Notes: generated by a model not told the origin, from the sequence alone. A DNA stretch of 64,000 nucleotides from Plectrocnemia conspersa (GCA_009617715.1 VTFK01000409.1:1-64000), one strand, 5' to 3'. Shown: positions 11,711-24,013, numbered from the stretch's first letter. Numbers and translations: made by a program.

Positions 11711-13470
11711 TCTATGTTATATTCATAAATTTTTATTAAATAAAATGCTATTTTGTCAAAAACCTATATTTTTATAGTAAATCTTAAGAAAAAAAATTAT
11801 TATTTTTTATATTCTATTTCAGTTTGTATTATCAGGTAGTGCCTTATAAATATTATGTTTTATCAATTTATTACGGTTACTTGATTAAATGTTCAAGCTA
11901 TGTGCTGAATTCATAGCAACTTATGATTAGTTGTTTCAGTATAAGTGATCTTTTATTCAAGAAACTATTTTATTAAATAATACAATTTTTAGTAGACATA
12001 TAGATTAAACATGTTGGTAAAATCTTATAATAAATAAAATCATTGTAACAAATAAAATGTAATATCACGAATTTTTATATTTAAAAAATCGGTATTCCTT
12101 AGCTTTAAATTATCATTAACTAAAATCTACATATGACTATAAAATAAAAGTTATTTTTTATTGTAAATTAATAAAAAATAAATCAAAAATATTAATTAAT
12201 TCAAACTTTTACAAAATAAATAAGAGCAAATGTATTTTTAAACACAAGTTCTCACCAGTAATATGCATTATACTGCTCATATTAAGGATCAATAAATGTC
12301 ACTTATGGTATATGTATTTGAAATCCAAGGGTTATTTAAAATACATATTTTAGTTAAGTAATATTCACTTTACGACAAAAATCTCACAGTGTTAAAACAT
12401 ACATGGCATGAGTATTTCAATATCATGGGTTTTAATAAAAAATATTAAAATTCATGGCATTGAAATTTTTTACAATAAACGAAATATTTTAATAAATGTA
12501 TATATATATACAACACTACTCATCTAAATAATATAGAAATTAGGGAGAGCTAAGGATCTAAAGGTTTAGTATGGGAGCAAAAACCTAACCATTTTTCCAA
12601 TATCTTTCAGCCTAACCCCACGTACTTTGGAAACATTTGCATTATCGATTATTTCTCAATTGTCTTTCCCTTTTTTCCTTTCCATTTATTTTGTAAAATA
12701 TATCCCATTCACAAATTCAATAATGAATATATTTATGAAACTGCTAATAATATGACGAGAAATTTAAGCTAACTTTATTTAATACATATCAAATCAACGT
12801 AAAACGTAACATAACACTTAATATTCGAAGGTTTAACAATCTAAAAAATATAATATAAGATAAAGATTTTTATTTGTACTTAAAAACGATATATATATTA
12901 AATGCATAATATTGTATAAAGTAGATGATACTTAAAATAATTGCATATAAAAAACAATAATTGCATATAATTTATTTATATATGCATGTATAAAAATATA
13001 GTTTATAGATTTAATTTTGAGAAAAATGTATGATATTTAAAACATGCATCTGGTTATAAAAAAACCCTTAATATTTATCTTAGCAATAACTTATATATAT
13101 ATAACAACGAAAAGCCATAAACCTATCATTCAGTATTCCATCGTTGAAGCAGAATAAAAACGCTGCAAAAAAATACTTAACTAACGAGGATACTAAACCA
13201 AAAAAGTTTAAGAGACTCGGTTTTTTATACTTCCCAGTTTCGTCTTTACTCTCCAATTGGTATTTGCAATTAATATACATCGATTTATTTTTATGTGTAT
13301 GTTTTATATTTAAAACTAAAGTCAAAATATTATATATTTCAGTATTAGAATTATTTATGGTATTACAGAGAGCTTAAATAATAAACACATTAAAGCACAT
13401 TTCTCACTTTACACAAGAAAAGAGATTAATAATATATAGTCCAAAAATAAACACATATCTCACGATTTCG
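11711..13470. other. AT-rich non-coding stretch
   Basis: Two overlapping opposite-strand frames at 13080-13377 are low-complexity and not protein-like. Nothing else was recognised. Confidence 0.55.
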
Positions 13471-13474
13471 TCTA

Positions 13475-13690
13475 GATTGCGGTTTTAAAGTTTAACACAC
13501 ATACTTTTATATCCGTGAAAGCTCTACCATTCATATCGCGCGTCTAACGTTCGTTATTAAAATCGTAAAATAAATAAAAGCTCACTACGCGTTTCGTTAT
13601 AAAAGCTCGCCAGCAAAAAAAATTAATACTCGCACAACGCCAGAACAACAAATCACACTACGTATGGGTCGCAGTTGTATTTTTAATGTT
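13475..13690. promoter_or_regulatory. Candidate conserved non-coding block with TATA-like word
   Basis: The block is richer in CpG than its flanks (ATATCGCGCGTCTAACG, CACTACGCGTTTCG, CTCGCC). A TATAAAAG sits at 13598-13605 just before a GC-containing segment. There is no initiator match at the expected spacing and no coding frame, so this could be an enhancer or a weak promoter. Inference only. Confidence 0.22.
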
Positions 13691-15060
13691 GTTTTTTATT
13701 ATTTAGCAAAATAACCCACTCATACAATCATATTCACGCAAAAAATTATATTAAATGTAGGAAATAATATTTATAAGTATAAATTATATATTTTATCTTA
13801 AAAACTAACACGATAATATGTTTGAATATATTTTATAAAATTTGATTAACATACATATTTATATTAATTTATAAAAACAATAGATTTGTATATTTTGCTA
13901 CAGCTACTATTTCTAATTTATTTATTTATTCTTACACTTGTACTAAATTTGGCGTAAGCGAATTCTGTGGCGTATCCATAAACAAAAGCTATAAAGTAAT
14001 GCCTTCCTTCGCAAAGAATAACATAAACCAAATTTTCGTAACACGTCATAAATTGTCTCATTTTCACACATACTAGTAAACATAAAAGATTTATTAAATT
14101 TATATAGACCAATCATGGAAATGTTCTTTTTAATGCTATATTTCTATAATTTATACCGTTATCGATTTGTACGTGAATTAATTTAAGAATGAGTAATGCA
14201 TTCAATTTATGAATATAATAATATTGTTACATTCTCTGTGTTCGTGAAATATAATTTCAGACTACATTGTGTTTTAAATATTATATTCATCAAAATTATT
14301 TTAACGATTGTTATGAGTTCTAAGTAGAATTTCGGAAAAGCTGGGTGACAGCCATAAGATAAATGACAGCGTTTCCTGTTTTTAATACATAAAATTTAAT
14401 AACTGTAAGTTTACAGTAAGATGAAATATGCGTTAGTTGACTTTATTTTTGATAATATTTATAACAGTACTTTTATTAATATGTATTAAAAAAACATAAA
14501 AAAGTTAAAAAGCAATAACTTTTACTTTCAAAGTTTATTAATATTATTTTGCTGTTTTATTTTTCTGGTATATTATAAAACTGCGTTGAAAGTTTTTAAT
14601 AATGAGCAAGTAAAGAATATATTTGTTATATGATTTTTTTAATACGACTTTGACTACTATTTTTAATATAATTTTTATTAACAAGTAAATTTTAAAAACA
14701 CAACACTGTTCTTAATGTTTTAAATTTGTCACAAGCATATCCATAAAAAAATATGAAATAATATGTTCACGGTGTACGTAAAAAATAAAAAATAATTGTT
14801 TCACGTCATAAAATATCAGATACACTGTTGTCCTATTTTTGCACATAAAATAATAATGTGTATGTATGAATCGAATTTGTCCTGCTTATAAATTATATAT
14901 TTATATTGATTTAAAACATATAATTCTTATAAAAGTGCAATTGCATTATTTTAATAATTAAACAAACTTTAACTTACTTTTTTGAAAGTTTTCGTAATCC
15001 TTTTTTTTTGTATAAAATACCTTGATATGAACACAGCGTTTATTGTGTATAATATAAATT
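13691..15060. other. AT-rich non-coding stretch
   Basis: No coding or repeat signal recognised. The minus frame at 13918-14112 is not protein-like. Confidence 0.55.
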
Positions 15061-15117
15061 TAACGTTAATCTAATGATTTAATCGCGCCGATTTCTTTCT
15101 CCAAAGAAAAAAAGCTA

Positions 15118-15321
15118 TCAGAGCTTTTGGTCTTGTGCAAAGTTTTGTTGTCGTTTCCGGCGGTGGGCGAGGCCGGAAGAGCGTCGCGACGTAGCCGGCG
15201 TAGCGGCGTAGCTCGCGCGTAGCACTGACCGTAGTCCCCGACGCCGCTCGGGCCAGACTTGCGCGGCCACCGCGACGCCGACACTTACACACCAGATAAC
15301 ACTAACTATTGCAGAAAACAT
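15118..15321 (-). CDS. Candidate 5' exon: start codon, hydrophobic leader, splice donor
   Basis: An ATG at 15321 opens a frame beginning MFSAIVSVIWC and continuing as VSVGVAVAAQVWPERRRG, which looks like a signal peptide or signal anchor: a hydrophobic run of about 18 residues followed by basic residues. Directly after codon 11 (TGT ending at 15289) is GTAAGTG, a consensus 5' splice site. The exon may therefore end at 15289 in phase 0, or the frame may read through to the stop at 15118. Two other frames are also open across this CpG-rich block (15066-15284 and 15071-15292), so openness alone is weak evidence. The codon -3 context is C, not ideal. A further in-frame ATG lies upstream at 15408. 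I do not recognise the protein. If real, the remaining exons lie at lower coordinates, possibly outside the window. Confidence 0.25.
   Translation of the reverse strand: MFSAIVSVIWCVSVGVAVAAQVWPERRRGLRSVLRASYAATPATSRRSSGLAHRRKRQQNFAQDQKL
15130..15290. other. CpG-rich island
   Basis: This is the most GC- and CpG-dense segment of the window (GTCGCGACGTAGCCGGCG, CTCGCGCG, GCGCGGCCACCGCGACG), in strong contrast to AT-rich DNA on both sides. Such islands in insect genomes usually mark a gene's 5' end or a coding exon, though a recent insertion or contaminant could also look like this. Confidence 0.6.
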
Positions 15322-15332
15322 GTGTGTGTATG

Positions 15333-15366
15333 TGTACGTGTGAGTGTGAACGTATTTCGTAACTGA
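15333..15366 (-). promoter_or_regulatory. Candidate Inr plus DPE core promoter
   Basis: On the minus strand TCAGTT (15366-15361) fits the arthropod initiator TCAKTY, with the start-site A at 15364. Exactly at +28 to +32 lies GTACA (15337-15333), four of five matches to the DPE consensus RGWYV. No TATA box is needed for such promoters. A transcript from here would have a 43-nt leader before the ATG at 15321. These are short motifs and may be coincidental; their value lies in sitting next to the CpG island and leader frame. Confidence 0.3.
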
Positions 15367-15424
15367 CTTTTCATTTAGGTCCGTAGCTGTGAACAAAGTA
15401 AACGCCACTTATCTCGAGGGAGAT

Positions 15425-18400
15425 CTGTTTGGTGTGAATTTTTGATGGTATATTTAATTTATAAATAATATAGGCTAAACTGAAATCTAGGGTTAGAACC
15501 TCTTGCTTTAATATTTAATCTACAAGTTAATTAACAGAACTCACATTTCAATATATACTCTAATCTCTAAATATTATATTACATTATATTCTTACCCTTT
15601 ACGATTGTAGATGTTTTATTCTTTTTAGTTTGGTAGCCATGCATTGCAATAGCATTAATAAATTATTATTAAATTGTATTTTTATCTTAACACACAAATC
15701 ATATTCAATATTTTCTTAAAATAGATCTACATAAATAATTTATTCTCGCTTATTATTTAAATGATTTAATATTTATACAGAACTGATTTTATTCCTAAAA
15801 ATAAAACTCATCTATTTTTCATAAGCATTATCAAGACTTAAATTAAAATATATATTCTAATTGCTTGAATTAGTACAGCAATTTTAATTCGTAATTTAAT
15901 TGTTTATTATTTGACTTTAACAGAAGTCTAGTCATGTTTTTTTACTATCTTACTACAATTTTTTTATACTATTTGTACGTAAATCTTAAATGCAATACTT
16001 CAAATATTTTTTTATGGATATTTTTGTAACAATTTTTTAATATTTTTAGTACTAGTTGAATGTTAATTTAAAATGATAGTCAAATGTGTATTAAAAAAAT
16101 ACTTCTCAAATACTTATACTAACTCACTATCAAATATTTTTTCTTTCTACTTTTGTATTTTTGCTTAAGCTTTTTTCAAAAAAATATTAAAAATATTTCT
16201 ACTTTAAATACATAAAACACGAACTATAATTTTTCCTCAACAAATAACTAATATAAGCTTAATATGCTTATAAACTTTATTATTTAATTAATTATTTTAT
16301 GAAGCATAATTACAATTTTCTTATTTTATATTTGTTATTTTTTTTTGCAATCTTACTATCGTAGCTATTTTTTTTTAATTTTATTTATAATAAATAACAA
16401 CAGAAATCATAATGCAAAATACATAAAATTAACTCTCTTAGGTGTATACTAATAAAAGAACATATGTATAAATTAAATCACTACTCAAAAGGTTACCATA
16501 AGTTTACACTCATAACTTATTTATGCTACCAATCAATTTATATTTATTTATGAGGACAATTTCAATGAGCAATATATAATATAATTGTTCCATAACAAAT
16601 TATTTCTGTATTACTGTTGAACATTTTATATTAGGTGCGAGCAAACATTGGTCAGAATAGTGAACACCTTATGAATAACTCTCTGCAACGAATCCTTTTC
16701 CAAGGAGAAAATTTAAAGATTAAGCTTACATTAATGCACAAATAATTCGTTTTATGTAACATAGAATTTATTTAAATGCACATATCTCTGTTAATAATTT
16801 AATATTAAATAGCACCCTTTATCCGTCATTTCTTAATTATGCAAGATCAATATATTTCACATAAAAATTATTTAGTTCAATTTCAATAATACTTGAATTG
16901 TAATATATTATTTATTTGCCTATAAATATTTTAACGCAAATATATTTCTAACTATTTGTTTACATTCATACTATCGTAGATTTCTCTTTTCTGGTTTTAT
17001 TTCCATAAAATACAATATTTTAAAAATATATGTATTCGAATAATGCATTTTCTAGTATACATAAATCATAATATAAAATATACCAATGAATTTTATAATT
17101 TATCAAGAATAATTTTAGTTATAATATATACATTTTTATATATAAAATAATCAATATATGTAAGGAAATTTAGCAAAAATGTTTGTGTTATTCAAAATTT
17201 TATTATATTAATTTTTAATTTATATTTTTTTATACATTTTATTATTTTCAAATTTTTAACCAACATAATTTAATTTACATCACTCATAAAGTTTTAAATT
17301 AGTGTAATTTATTTTATCTTTTTTACATTTACTAGTTAAATAATAGTAATACCTCATTTTTAGAATAATTAATGCAAGTATATTTACACTATGAAAATAG
17401 GTAAAATCTGAAAAAGTATAAATATTTTTTTTTCATATGTGTATAATATTTGTTGCAAAATAGTTAAATATATTTGTACACATTTTGTAGCTGTACATTT
17501 ATTTTATTAGCTATAAAATGTAAAAGTTTGTATGGCCTAAATCCCCAGCGGTGTCCTTGATAATAACTTTTAATGCTAAAACATTTAAATATGACAAATA
17601 CCGACCCGTTAGAGTTGGCTAAATCTGGAAATATGATTTTAATTCATTCTATAAATAGAATTATACTATGTACATATATATTCAGTATATGCAATCAAAT
17701 ATCAAATAGTTATCTACTGTATATTTATAGTTTTCAATTTTAAATCGTTGATATTTATTATTTATTTATTTATTTAAAATTTTAAGATTATCAACTTTGT
17801 TATTTGTATTATAGCTTATGTGTATATATATTTATTAGGTTTTATAGTACATATGCGATTATTATATATAAATATATATATTTGCCTAGACGGTTACATT
17901 CAATTATAATATAATATAGTCAACGCGTTCGATTGTGTCAAAGGTTTTTTACTATATGAACGTAATATAAACGTAAACCTGTTTTTCTTAATATAACAAT
18001 AGAACTGTCATTTTTAAATATTTAAAAAAGTTATTTTAAATTCTACATAAAATATCGTCACAATATTAATTGTTTTTTGAGATAGATCAGTATGTTAGTA
18101 ATTAGACAATATTTGCCTTGATTCACCTATATAAATTCTTAACTTAATCAGTGAAAATGGATGGTCATTTAATTTTTTATTATATATATCGTTTCTTGCT
18201 CCTTTGATTTATTAATAAATTTCTATCAAAATTTAAAATATTGTAGTAACTAAATAAATAGTTCATACAAAAAGATGATAACTATTATTACAAAATTCGT
18301 AACCATGTGTGAAATTTTATTTTCTTGAGCATATTTAGTAATAATTCAAATATCGTATATATTATTCTATACACGCAAGTCAAGCATATCAAACCAGATT

Positions 18401-19003
18401 TTGTAAACCAGCGCGTTCGCCAGTATATCTTAAACTTGTAATATTATTACAACTTTACTGTCGGTTAAGCTACGTTAACGTTACTTCAATATGAACATGG
18501 TTTATTGCCGGTTATGCTGTGTTTAAATTATAAAAATATAGATTTTAAAACAATAGAATTAAAAATAATTAATATATTCTAGTGATATTTTGAAAAATAA
18601 GACTGTATGAAGTAGCTATTAAAAAAACAATAAAAGATAAAAAAAGTTCGCTGAAAAATTTCATGTTTCAAAGAACGAAAAAATATGAATTTAAATATTT
18701 TTGAGTGGAATTAACAAAAACAAAAAGCTTAAATTATCTAAACAATATGATTTTGCACAATATATGTTTTAGAATACAGATATAAAAAGCCCGTATTTTG
18801 TTTTAAAATGAGTAGTATGAGACAAAAGCAAAGAATTAACTATTAGAGGTACAACTTTAAGCCGTTAGCTATAAAAAAAATTTGATAGACACTTTTGACA
18901 TAAAAACTAATAACAATTAATATATTTGGCATTTAGAAAAAACATTATATTTTGATCGCCTGTTAGTGAAGTAGTGCAAAATAATTTAAATAATCCATTT
19001 AGC
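15425..19003. other. Long AT-rich non-coding stretch
   Basis: About 3.6 kb with no open frame of note, no transposon signature and no GC-rich block. It is mostly T/A homopolymer-like text with ATTTATTT words. A small mixed patch at 17520-17650 (CCCCAGCGGTGTCC) was read in all frames without a hit. Confidence 0.6.
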
Positions 19004-19007
19004 TTAA

Positions 19008-19453
19008 TCCTTTGAGTAGTGAGTTAATTTTAAGTATTTTTAAGTATTTATTTTAACACTTCTATTGCAAAAATTTCGTTAATTTATTTTACAAATTTAA
19101 TATATACTATTTTGCTTTTGTGGATTTTTTGTATATAAGTACAGAAGCCTTAGTATTGGATTCTATGTGTATAAGTACAGAGGCCTTAGTATTTTATATA
19201 AAATTATTTTATTCTAATTTTGATTATGTTAATCTATTTTGTATTCTTTAATTTATTGGTATTAATCTCTATATAAACCATTTACACTAAATCTTTTTTT
19301 TTTAAATATATGTAAATATAATGTTTTTTATTTATTATTAGTAATATTTGGGGTAACTAACTGAGGTACCTAAAAAAAACTAAATCATTTTTTTTTTAAA
19401 TATATGTAAAAAAGATCAACCACCGTACATGTACGGCGATACTCCATAAAGGG
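19008..19453. mobile_element. piggyBac-like non-autonomous element (MITE)
   Basis: Both edges abut TTAA (19004-19007 and 19454-19457), the obligate target duplication of the piggyBac superfamily. The ends form a short imperfect inverted repeat. The left end starts TCCTTTGAGTAGTG; the right end in reverse complement starts CCCTTTATGGAGTA, sharing CCTTT..G.AGT. Inside the right end is a perfect 14-bp palindrome, CCGTACATGTACGG (19423-19436), in the position of a subterminal repeat. The 446-bp interior has no coding frame and contains two small duplications. CCCTTT-type ends next to TTAA are common in insect piggyBac MITEs. TTAA is frequent in AT-rich DNA, so the call rests on the combination. 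Confidence 0.45.
19134..19193. repeat. 24-bp direct repeat, period 36
   Basis: TATAAGTACAGAAGCCTTAG plus TATT at 19134-19157 recurs with one change (A to G) at 19170-19193. It lies inside the piggyBac-like element. Confidence 0.85.
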
Positions 19454-19457
19454 TTAA

Positions 19458-21515
19458 CATAGAGTCCAAAAAAATATTTTTAAAAAATATAAATTTTGGG
19501 TTGACTTAAAATATCTTTAGAAAACTCTTTTATTTATTTTAAAAAACATTTTCTAAGTTTTCAATGATTTTTTTGTACATATGTATATAAAGATTATTTG
19601 ACTTTATTATCATAAACATCTTATTTCTGCCCTATTTTTTAAAACAAAATATTATTCTCCGTTTATATTTTACAAGTAACAGTTACAAACACTTATTATC
19701 TGTTTCTTGAAATCAGTAGCAAATTTTGCCCTTCTACAATACCACTCTTTTTAACAAAAGTATTTTGCCATCGTTTTTAATGTCATTACTATGTAATGAA
19801 TTAGTGATGAATTTTAAACGTAGATTCATGGTACGTCACGCGGAACCTAGCAAAAGCACCATAATTAGTAATTGAATACAAGATTTGCTTTTATTTAACT
19901 TGTCTTGATTTAATATTTCTCTTATATCTTCTGTAGTTTTATTGACACTAAACAAAGAATAAAATCACAAAATATTGAAAGCAGCAAACTGAAAATTTAA
20001 ATAAAATACATTATAATCGTATTGAACATTATATTGCTAACTCTATCACTAATAGCAATAAATGTTTATCTTATTTATCATTAAATTACTATTTTAAACT
20101 TGTTATTAGAAACAAAAACTTTTAAGGCAGATATTTTCACAATATTTATAAATATATATTATTTAACACACAAATTTCAAGCTTAATTGAATAAAATTAT
20201 AACAGTTAAATATAAGGGTATCAAATATCTTACAAACGATATTGCTTATAGTAATATCGTTTGCCACGAGAATACAATAGAAAATTTCGCAATAAATGTA
20301 TCGAAATACACCTGCTACTATTATACATGAAAACATATTTTTATTCTATACAAAATCAATGCGAAACCACTCAACGATACAATAAATCACATATTATTTC
20401 AAAACCCACAAAGCTGCTTTAATCACAATGGTTAAAAATAACTCATCTTTATGCGTGTATGATTACAACGCATAATTGTGAATTATGATCCTGTATAATA
20501 TTTATTACGACCATATATTTCGTTATTAAGTTACATCTATGGAATGACTCATTTAAAATACATTAACTGCAACACTCGAGTGGCGAGACTAAAGAGCACT
20601 CTAGTTTGTGTTTAATGGGATTTTTTGCTTAGATTCGAGATGTATTTTATTATTTTAGCTATAAGGAATAAATTCCATTTTATTTTCTACATATATTTCA
20701 TTTGGTTTTATATTTTTTTCTAGTATACTTATATACAATATATATAGATCCATATAAATGCTTGGGTCTCATGTCATGCCTTTGTAAAAATTACATGATC
20801 AAGTTGCTTAAGGTTGAATGGTTTTGAGCTTGAGCGGAAGACAATTGACAAGACGGAGCTCAAGAAGATAATTCCTTGACGCAGATAAAGCTCGAGAAGC
20901 TATAAAGAGCTGAATGTTACCTCACCACGATTCTATGTTACGCTTGGGATTTGAGCAGGAAATGTTGAATGGGTAAATTCTAATTATGTATTAAAAAAAT
21001 AATTGCTTTCCTTGATTATTTTTATTGAAAAATTTATAATTGTGGCGTATCTTGGGGGCTTCTGAGATTATATATATACATATAAATTAAAAAGATACGT
21101 GAATAATATTTTTATTTTAGGCGATGATGATAGAAAATGTTTAGTTTTATTAAAAATAATAAATTATGTGATCATTATTTTCAAATACATTTTACTGTAT
21201 TTTAAAACTTTAGTATCAGTCTTTTTTTTAAAGTGAGTTTCCATGAGATAACATATATAAAAGTAATGAAATTCTTATATTTATCTCTTATTTTTTGTTT
21301 CTGCTTGTTTTTCAAGCTTAGTACGTATTGTTAAAGTGATCCCAAATTACCAATAAATTGTACTTATAAACAAATATGCTTTAAAACTAAAAAAAGTCAT
21401 CAAATTAAAAATCTCAAGAGCAACTAAGCAATTACCACCACTGACTTTTAAAAATCGTAAACATTGATCACCATAGGCAAAAATAATACCATCGGCAGTA
21501 GCCTTTATATAATAT
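19458..21515. other. Mostly AT-rich non-coding stretch
   Basis: A less AT-rich patch at 20740-20960 reads ELERKTIDKTELKKIIP before hitting stops on the plus strand. I cannot match it to a family, and it may be an old repeat. The rest is background. Confidence 0.45.
20233..20263. repeat. Perfect 11-bp inverted repeat
   Basis: CAAACGATATT (20233-20243) and AATATCGTTTG (20253-20263) are perfect reverse complements around a 9-nt loop. No function is assigned. Confidence 0.8.
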
Positions 21516-21520
21516 AATAA

Positions 21521-21605
21521 GGACGGAATAGCGTAGTCCGTAATGTCTCAGACTAGTAACTCTGAGGTTGCGGTTTCTAGCCCCGGCAGCGGCACTAAAA
21601 TTTTT
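21521..21605 (+). mobile_element. tRNA-like SINE head
   Basis: The segment reads like a degenerate tRNA. AGCGTAGTCCG stands in the A-box position. TCTCAGACTAGTAACTCTGAG can form an anticodon-like arm whose loop contains CTAGTAA. GGTTGCGGTTTCTAGCCCC stands in the T-arm and B-box position (consensus GGTTCGANTCC). GGCAGCGGCACTAAAATTTT follows instead of a proper acceptor 3' strand, and no matching 5' acceptor strand is present. It is therefore a tRNA-derived SINE head, not a functional tRNA gene. The following T/A-rich sequence to about 21690 may be its body. Confidence 0.5.
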
Positions 21606-21760
21606 ATTTATAAAAATGTTTATTATTAAAAAAAACAAACCCCAGCTCCAGTGGTATCTATTGATTTTATTTGTATAACACATCATAATTTATTTAATTA
21701 ATATATATAAATATATATAATTAATAATATAGATTTCACCGATTCTCAGACTTTTAATCT

Positions 21761-21862
21761 GATTGATTGACTTACTCAGTTGGTACAGATTTGCCCGTTG
21801 TAACGCATTGGGCTTATGTCTGTTAGGTTACAACGGAAGATTTATTAAAAATAAATAAATAA
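21761..21862 (+). mobile_element. Second tRNA-like segment with A-rich tail
   Basis: CTTACTCAGTTGGTACAG resembles a tRNA D-arm with A box (consensus TAGCTCAGTTGGTAGAG). TGCCCGTTGTAACGCATTGGGC follows and could form an anticodon-like stem from GCCC and GGGC. The segment ends in an A-rich tail, AAAAATAAATAAATAAT. It also has a perfect 8-bp inverted repeat, GTTGTAAC with GTTACAAC. The T arm is not recognisable. This may be a different SINE or a chance resemblance. Confidence 0.3.
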
Positions 21863-22089
21863 TATTTCTTTAAGACTGTGTTCTCTCTAGCGTATTTTAT
21901 TACGTGTTTTTTTTTATATGTAGTTATATTAAATGTCAATCTCCACAAAAAATAAAATTCTGTGCTTAATTTTAAAATAACTTATAATGTGCCTGATCAG
22001 AAAATAGACTCCATTTGACACACGTTCATTTTTCATTCAGAGACACCGATATTAGTTCTTTAGCTAAACTGCTACTAGAATAACAATAC

Positions 22090-22340
22090 CAAAAAAATCT
22101 CGACCACCTGTTACAACTTCGCGTCCCACGTGTAATACGCAAGAGTTGCGCCCTGAACTCGCATCCAGTGTAGTTTACGGCGAATAAAAACAGACGTCAC
22201 TTCAAATCCCATAAAAAAAACAGCTCTATTCATTTTTTGTCAGTTCTGGTTCAGCCTAACAGTCACCTTAAATCTTCAATAGTTCGGTATATTTTCGAGG
22301 CGAAGATTTTATGACGCAGCGCCACGTAGCGTAATATTAT
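22090..22340. promoter_or_regulatory. Candidate conserved non-coding block with E-boxes
   Basis: A unique, CpG-containing segment with a CACCTG E-box (22105-22110), a palindromic CACGTG E-box (22127-22132) and a CRE-like GACGTCAC (22193-22200), followed by CGCAGCGCCACGTAGCG near 22315-22330. No coding frame was found. The sites are short and the enhancer call is inference. Confidence 0.3.
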
Positions 22341-22344
22341 TTTA

Positions 22345-23035
22345 TTTTACAAATTATACGGCGGTATTTCAACTGTTGTAACTTAATAATATTTTATAAA
22401 GTTTTTCAATCTGGGCTCAAATAAACAACCTGTGCCAAGCGCCTATATCCCACTAAATATTATATAAAAATAAATAACAATAAAATTGTACATCACAACG
22501 TATATACAGGACTACAAACAAGCTATTGATTTCAATATATAGGTAATGCAACCCTTTGTATACTCTGTATCAATTCATGAAACTAGATACGTTTTAAAAT
22601 ATTAGAACATTAAACTACAATAATTTATATTCTTAGCAATTAATTATTAACACAAACTGTACAGCTCTTTCTAAATATTTTTTTAATGCATCAGCTTTAA
22701 AATTTTATTTATAATTATAAAATATGTTATATATAAATAAATATGTTTATTTTGTATATATAAAATTATACGTACTATATTTTTATTTCCAAACAAAACA
22801 CAGCGGAAAAAAATTCAACGACTACTCTTGAATTTCCCATAGGCTTTTCAATGTACTATAAAAATCCACATTCACCATCATTCCATATCTCCGGTTCGAT
22901 TGTTATGGAAATTACTTGTATCGTATATTGTGTTCAAAAAGTGTTCAGTGTATGATTTTACGCCAAGCGACATTCCATTCAATGTTATATATGTATGTAC
23001 ATACATAAGTACAATTAATAGTCAATATCATACGT
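22345..23035. other. AT-rich non-coding stretch
   Basis: Contains a short TATATATGTATGTACATACA tract near 22990. No gene was recognised. Confidence 0.55.
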
Positions 23036-23039
23036 AATG

Positions 23040-23290
23040 TTTGCAGCGCAATATTAATGCGTCACTGGTACCGAATCTAAATGGGTACGAGTAATTAATA
23101 TGTATGCAGATACAGCGATCCTCGCAATAGGTTTCGAAGATTTACACAGACGATGCCACGAGAGCAACTTCGTCGAAATTCAGCCGCTTAAGTTCTTAAT
23201 TTGTGTATTCCGTTTTCGTCCACTAATACGGGTCGATCTAACGTAGTCATTTTTCATTTTGACATTTTGTCCTGACCGTGTCTACTAATC
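23040..23290. promoter_or_regulatory. Candidate conserved non-coding block
   Basis: Less AT-rich unique sequence with frequent CpG (CGATGCCACGAGAGC, TTCGTCGAAATTCAGCCGC, ACGGGTCGATC). No coding frame or transposon signature. The call rests on texture only. Confidence 0.22.
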
Positions 23291-23835
23291 GATCATATAA
23301 AATTTAAGGAAACTTCAAAAATATATACTTCAAAAAACACATACATAAATGAATAAGTTAATAAGTTTACATAAATCTTTTTCGTTTTCCACTCAGTCGC
23401 TTTAATATTGTTATACTTGTATTGACCATTAAGGGAACTAAGCACTTAGATCTTAAATACGGTTTCGAGAAGTTTAAAACTGAGCATTCTGAGGGCCTGG
23501 TTTGGTTTCCGATTTCATTATGAAGGGTTCGAAATCATTCTAGCAGCTTCTCTGATTTTTGTCTGATTCTTAAGATGTTGTTATTCCTTATGTATGGAAA
23601 TATACACAAGTCACCTATCTATATTTATAAAAAGGGTGACAAATTCTGCATAAAGAACTGAAATATCAGTCGCAGTGTCGTCAGCTCTTGCTAAATTATT
23701 AAAAATAATTATTCATTGATACGCATTTAATAACTTTCTACAAATTTTTTTTATTTCATCCCGCCCGTTTCACTCTTACTAACATTTTATCTTTCACAAA
23801 AACGATGGCAAAATCGTTTGATACGGGAATACAAG

Positions 23836-24013
23836 CAGGCGCGTTCGGTGAGATACATTCCCTTTCACTCACTCGTGTGTTATGTGACGAGAGCTATTGA
23901 GAAGAAGTGGGGAACGTGCGGAACGCATGTAACGCAAACTCTTATCTCTCACTCATTCTTGTCACTTAACAAACAAGCAAGTGAAAGAGAATGTATCTCA
24001 CCGTATGCGTCTG
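23836..24013. mobile_element. Foldback hAT-like MITE (178 bp)
   Basis: The segment is almost entirely a long imperfect hairpin. GGTGAGATACATTC plus CTTTCACT from 23847 is mirrored in reverse complement at 23980-24002. Complementarity continues inward through TGTTA.GTGAC.AGA to a centre near 23922, where TGCG and CGCA flank GAA. The outer ends read CAGGCGCG and, in reverse complement, CAGACGCA. They are flanked by AATACAAG (23828-23835) and AATACAAA (24014-24021), a 7-of-8 match. CAG termini with an 8-bp duplication are typical of hAT-superfamily MITEs. A 135-codon frame across this region (23818-24225) is an accident of the repeat. Confidence 0.6.

Noticed and set aside
15066..15292. Two further minus frames in the CpG island
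   Set aside because: CpG-rich DNA lacks stops in all frames, so openness is not informative. Only the leader-bearing frame with a donor was kept, at low confidence.
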